From Xiphydria camelus (lineage: Eukaryota; Arthropoda; Insecta; Hymenoptera; Xiphydriidae): a stretch of 64,000 nt of DNA. Position 1 is the stretch's first letter. Each line of letters opens with the position of its first letter. The stretch spans positions 20,082,138-20,146,137 of the forward strand of contig OY783196.1 of NCBI GenBank assembly GCA_963678675.1. Direction: 5' to 3'. Below the pieces are notes generated by a model that did not search any database, was not told the DNA's origin, and was given only the letters and a program-made list of their open reading frames with translations. The position numbers and the translations under genes were made by a program. This document shows, piece by piece, positions 59,971 to 64,000 of this stretch.

Positions 59971-60224
59971 CACTCAGAAAAAAAGGTCTAGTTGAATACG
60001 AACCCAATAGAAAAATTTATTTGAGATAAATAGGGATTTATTCACATTAAACAGAAGTCTATTTGAATTTGATAAATATTTTGCATAGCTTTTTAATTAA
60101 GAACGAACCTAGCAAAATATTTATCTAATTCAAATAGACTTTTGTTCGATGTAAATAAATTCCTGTTCATCTCAAATAAATTTTTCTATTAGATTCGTAT
60201 TCAATTAGACTTTTTCCCTGGGTG
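59971..60224. mobile_element. CACTCAG-ended MITE
   Basis: Left CACTCAGAAAAAAAGGTCTA, right TAGACTTTTTCCCTGGGTG. CA lies outside both ends. The arms pair over most of their length (GAATACGAACCCAATAGAAA with TTTCTATTAGATTCGTATTC). Confidence 0.8.
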
Positions 60225-61270
60225 CAATTGCGCACATACCGAAGGGGGAAGACGCCCCCGTGTGATATAACGTATAGAAAGCGGAACTCGCAGGAAGTTC
60301 TACCAATCGTGGCACTAGAACACGTGCGTCATGATCAGCGCGTGGCGCGACAAAATTTATTACACGTACATAGTATACCAGAAGAGATCGCCCCGTCGAG
60401 ACTATCGTACAGACTGCTGGAACGAAAACATCCAGGATTCGCGCACCGCGCCTAGACTCTCACCGAGTTCTACTTCGTTCTATTTACTTACCGCGAACTG
60501 TCTCATCGCTCCTCGTTAACAGACGGAACAACATTTCCATTAATATCGCGATAGAAACGCGGCCCGGTGCGCGGCAGATAACAGCGCGGCTGCGAGGCAC
60601 CCGGCAAACGAAGGCGCCTATATGTGTATTTTACGTTAATAGCTCGACGAGTGATGTAGGTGCGAATCTACGACTTCGTAGACTGGTCCAGCGAATATAC
60701 CAGGGTATAACGGAGTTGTCTAGCGGTAGGTAAGGCTGCGAGTTGGTAAATTTTTTATTTTACGACTTCAAATTAAAAGGTAACTATTTCAATAGCAGGA
60801 TACGTTCTAACAGTCGGACATATTTGAATGTAATTTAAATTTTTGAATGAGATAAAAAGAAATTATTGCTTTCACATTTGCTGTGAGGACCTCACAACAC
60901 CCTCACCCAATTGCTCGTACAATCTACACTTCTGCTTGTTCGCCGTGTCCTCATGGACACAATTTTTGTTCAACTCTGAATAATAAACTTTTTATCAGTC
61001 AGTCAGTCACTCAGTCACTCAGTCAGTCTTTCTCTCTTTCTCTCTCGACCACACGATGACTTTGCTATAGGCACTGACGAATACTGCAAGATTGCTCGGA
61101 AAAAGTCGGAACCTGCACGCGTGCAAGGAATTTATTAACAGAGAATAAGTACTGTAGAGAATTGATGAGTTCTGTCTCGAGTTTAACGAAGAGAGTTCTG
61201 TCTCGAGCTTATTGAAGAATTCTGCCTAGTGGATAAAAAGTTCAGTCGCTTATATGGTACGTATAATAAC
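60225..61270. other. intergenic stretch with CAGT repeat
   Basis: A run of CAGT/CACT tetramers lies near 60997-61026, followed by TCTC-rich sequence. No gene recognised. Confidence 0.55.
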
Positions 61271-61491
61271 AATGGCTTTTCATTGGGTGCGTTCTGGATG
61301 GGCACGGGACTATGAATTGGACTATGATCGGGACAGTGACAGTGAGTCTGGAAAAGTAGGTAGAATTTTCTAGAGGTACATATTTCGTTGCCTTATCTAG
61401 ATTATACATTCAGAGGTCGCTTTCGTGAGCAGATAGTTCGAATATATGACAACGTCACCGCAATTTCTCCTACCACTAAGCAGTGATTGAT

Positions 61492-61529
61492 TATAAAAAC
61501 CCCACGTCTTTGGGGTATCAACATCAGTC
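61492..61529 (+). promoter_or_regulatory. TATA box plus arthropod initiator
   Basis: TATAAAA at 61492-61498 is followed by TCAGTC at 61524-61529, placing the initiator A at 61526, 34 bases from the first T of the TATA box. This matches insect core-promoter spacing. It lies just upstream of the ORF at 61548. Confidence 0.5.
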
Positions 61530-61547
61530 ACAGCTAGAAACAGCTAA

Positions 61548-61868
61548 GAAAATGGATTCTCAAAACTGAACGAACTCAGCAGATCGGTCGGATTTCTCGA
61601 GACGAAGAAGTTAGCCGATCTGGAGATTGGGAAGGAGTTCCTCATCACGAAAATGAAGAAGGTCACCACGAAATACGGGCTCAAGATCGTGGTGGATCTG
61701 GAGAAGAACTTTGCAGTTTTCCTCCTATCACGAATCAACAAAGTCTTCAAGGATGGCGATAGTTATGACGGGGAGTTCGATAAGCTGGTGAAGGCATGCA
61801 GCGACAACAAACTGTACTTGAAGAACCTTGGCGGAAAATACAATTTGTTCGAGTTTGTCAAGAAGTGA
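61548..61868 (+). pseudogene. small Lys-rich ORF, possible relic of a mobile or viral element
   Basis: An open frame from 61548 to the TGA at 61866-61868 has its first ATG only at 61653 (71 codons). The likely conserved part begins earlier, with KLADLEIGKEF, VTTKYGLKIVVDL, FAVFLLSRI and YLKNLGGKYN. An ATG at 61552, just downstream of the promoter, is in another frame and stops after five codons, so the 5' part looks broken. The pattern resembles small beta-rich proteins (perhaps OB-fold) scattered in arthropod genomes, but this is from memory and weak. Another short acidic ORF starts at 61272. Confidence 0.35.
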
Positions 61869-61990
61869 AATGTGAAGCATAATTTTTTTTCATTCTTTTT
61901 ATTCATTCATAAATTCAGTATGTTTCACATTGCAACTTGTAGGTGACGCCGAACCTCCATAGCTTACCTACTTACAATTAGCTGGGCTTA

Positions 61991-62715
61991 AGGGGTAAGG
62001 CCACCATGCGCGTCAAGAAAGAAGGACGATTTTGGGAATTTTTTGTAGGAGCATAGTAAAAGCTGTAGAATTTTCTTATACACAGTACTTTATCAAGTGT
62101 CTTTAGAGGTACAAAAAAACATTTTTTTTTAATTTTTCGTTAAGAAATGACCGCTCTAGGATCCGGTTTCTGCGACGAGTTTTTCTGGGGATCCAAAACG
62201 GGCGTACCGCCTACACCTCCAAAAGTGAACCTAGATCAAAAAATTTTTCTTTAATATATATCATAAACTAATAGACTACGTAGGGGATTTTATAAATATC
62301 GATTTTTCGAGAAATGGTGAGCATATGAAGGAAAAGTTCACGTTTTCACGTAAGAATTTCATATTTAATCATTTATAAAACAAAAAGTTTACAACATCGA
62401 AAAATCCCTACGTGGTCTATTAGAGATTATATATGTATAAAGATACTCTCCAAATTTCAGGGCAATCGGTAAAGATTTGTAGCCGCTATTGGTACGCCCG
62501 ATTTTAAAAATGGTCTTCTGAGAAAAACGCGTTTAAACGTCCCAACATGCATTTGACGCGCCGCGAGGCGCCTCCGCAAACTGACGTAAACGACCGGTTC
62601 GAGATTTTTTTTGACCATGAGACCTTTTTTTTCTTATTCTTGAGGGTTTAAGGAAGGTTTTAAGCTAATAAAAAAAAATTCAATTTTTTAAAAGTTGCAT
62701 GGTGGCCTTACCCCT
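61991..62715. mobile_element. 725 bp PIF/Harbinger-like non-autonomous element, TTA target
   Basis: Perfect 19 bp TIRs, AGGGGTAAGGCCACCATGC, with TTA directly outside each end (61988-61990 and 62716-62718). Subterminal inverted words recur (CGGGCGTACC/GGTACGCCCG; TAGACTACGTAGGG/CCCTACGTGGTCTA). No ORF of note. Confidence 0.85.
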
Positions 62716-62718
62716 TTA

Positions 62719-64000
62719 ACCGTCCGGCTATTGGGACAGTTACTTTAATAGGAAATCTTCGAATGATCAATTTGTGATAGAAGTGTGCAAAATAAATTAA
62801 TTAGAAAATAGCCAGTATATGCATGTCAACTTTAAATGCTCATCATACGGGCGAACAACTCGGTCATACTTTTAGATATTCCGTCGACCAGATTTTATAT
62901 TCGCTTATTTTCCGCACCGATGGCAACTGTCTGTCCACGTTCAAATTATTTTCGAATTACACCGGACCGAACGCATAGTAGGATTTCTCGTCTTTTGGAA
63001 AAGCTGAACTGTTTTTACCGTTAGTGCATTTGTTGTCATGTTATTATCATCATTGAACCGCATCAATGCACATAGAGGCGTGATATGCTCGTGGTGAAAA
63101 GCTGCGAGATGAAAACGACCGTATCTATGTGCCAAATGCGTTCGCCAATCACACGGTTCATTGATCCATAACAACAACGCACTCCCGTAGTTTTATTTTT
63201 ATTAACGTTTCCAATTGCGCCCGTCGCATACTCCGGGCAATTTACATAAGGCGCGTATATACATAAATCCGGGTAACGATTTCAACGACTACACAAACTA
63301 TAGAGTTTGAAACGTTGCACCGGAATTTGACGAAGTATTTTTCACGCCAAGGGATGCGCGTTAAATAGTAATGCGATAACGCGGTAGGGTTTGGAGCGGT
63401 CGAGGCGAGAGGAAGATCGGTTGCGCGTCCCTATCACGGCAGCAAAGTAGACGAACGGGTTCTGGATAGATACAAGATATTCCCACCAACACACCCTTGC
63501 CATTAATAACGCGGGACATGACGTTTCGGGGGGCTGCACGTATAAATTCACCTAGGAGACGCAGCGATTCATCAAGGACCCTCGAAATCTAATTTATTTT
63601 ATCGCGGCAGGTGTACAACTCGGCCGGAATCTAAATCGCTCGAGGAGACAGAGCTCGCGGTACGTCGAAAACGCGTGCGTGGTTTCTTCCACTCGGCGTT
63701 CGATCAATTCTGTCCTGTAACGACAATTTCAGGACCGCCCCGCTGCATCCGAGAGACTTTTAAATCTTCGGCGGACATCAAAGGCGTGCCCTCGGCAAAA
63801 GGATCTCGCGGAATCGACGGGGAAAACGATTACGAATCTATCGCTGAATCGCTCTGCGATGCGCAATATGCCGGGTCCAGAGGAATTTTAATTTCTTTAC
63901 TCGATTGAAAGGGGGAGATTCGCTTCGCGAATTGCCTTTCGCAGGTGGAACGGCCGTTGCGATCTGGATGAATATCGCTTGTTTCGCGAAGGATGGTCAA
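62719..64000. other. right edge, nothing recognised
   Basis: AT-leaning, then CpG-rich after 63.3 kb. Short ORFs on both strands lack splice or domain support. Confidence 0.55.

Noticed and set aside
60706..60780. tRNA-like words (GTCTAGCGGTAGG)
   Set aside because: No cloverleaf could be drawn and there is no matching T-arm box at the right spacing.

Overview
This is eukaryotic DNA, most likely from an insect and probably a hymenopteran. Exons are short with GT-AG introns, CpG-containing words such as TCGA and CGCG are abundant, and microsatellites and small inverted-repeat transposons are common. The species assignment is inference, because no species-specific marker was recognised.

The window is dominated by one plus-strand gene. 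It encodes a SAM and SH3 domain-containing adaptor of the SASH1/SLY family. Thirteen coding exons run from 2418 to the stop codon ending at 56575. Every junction keeps phase, and the exons sum to 2583 nt (860 codons plus stop). The first coding exon or exons lie upstream of the window or were not recognised. In order, the protein has an N-terminal helical segment like the start of human SASH1 (exon 1), an acidic and Gln-rich stretch, a charged helical stretch (exons 4-6), Gly/Ser/acidic linkers (exons 7-9), a basic Ser-rich segment leading into an SH3 domain (exons 10-11), one SAM domain (exons 11-12) and a disordered tail (exon 13). No second SAM domain is seen, unlike vertebrate SASH1. The exon cluster at 48.2-56.6 kb carries the linkers and the SH3, SAM and tail regions. 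Introns of about 23.7 and 11.6 kb separate the N-terminal exons.

The introns and flanks hold many non-autonomous DNA transposons, recognised by terminal inverted repeats (TIRs) and target-site duplications (TSDs). They include seven copies of a CACTGAG-ended group; two TTA-flanked elements; a 919 bp element with CACAGTG termini and 5 bp CGACG duplications, as expected for Transib; a 0.9 kb element at the left edge; and several long palindromes.

Downstream of the gene (56.6-64 kb) are a putative 3' UTR with two Pumilio-type motifs, another CACTGAG-like element, a small promoter-plus-ORF unit (61.27-61.87 kb) that looks like a relic of a mobile or viral element, and a 725 bp TTA-flanked element. 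No rRNA, tRNA or CRISPR array was recognised. Many ORFs of 60-250 codons occur in introns and antisense to exons and appear to be chance.
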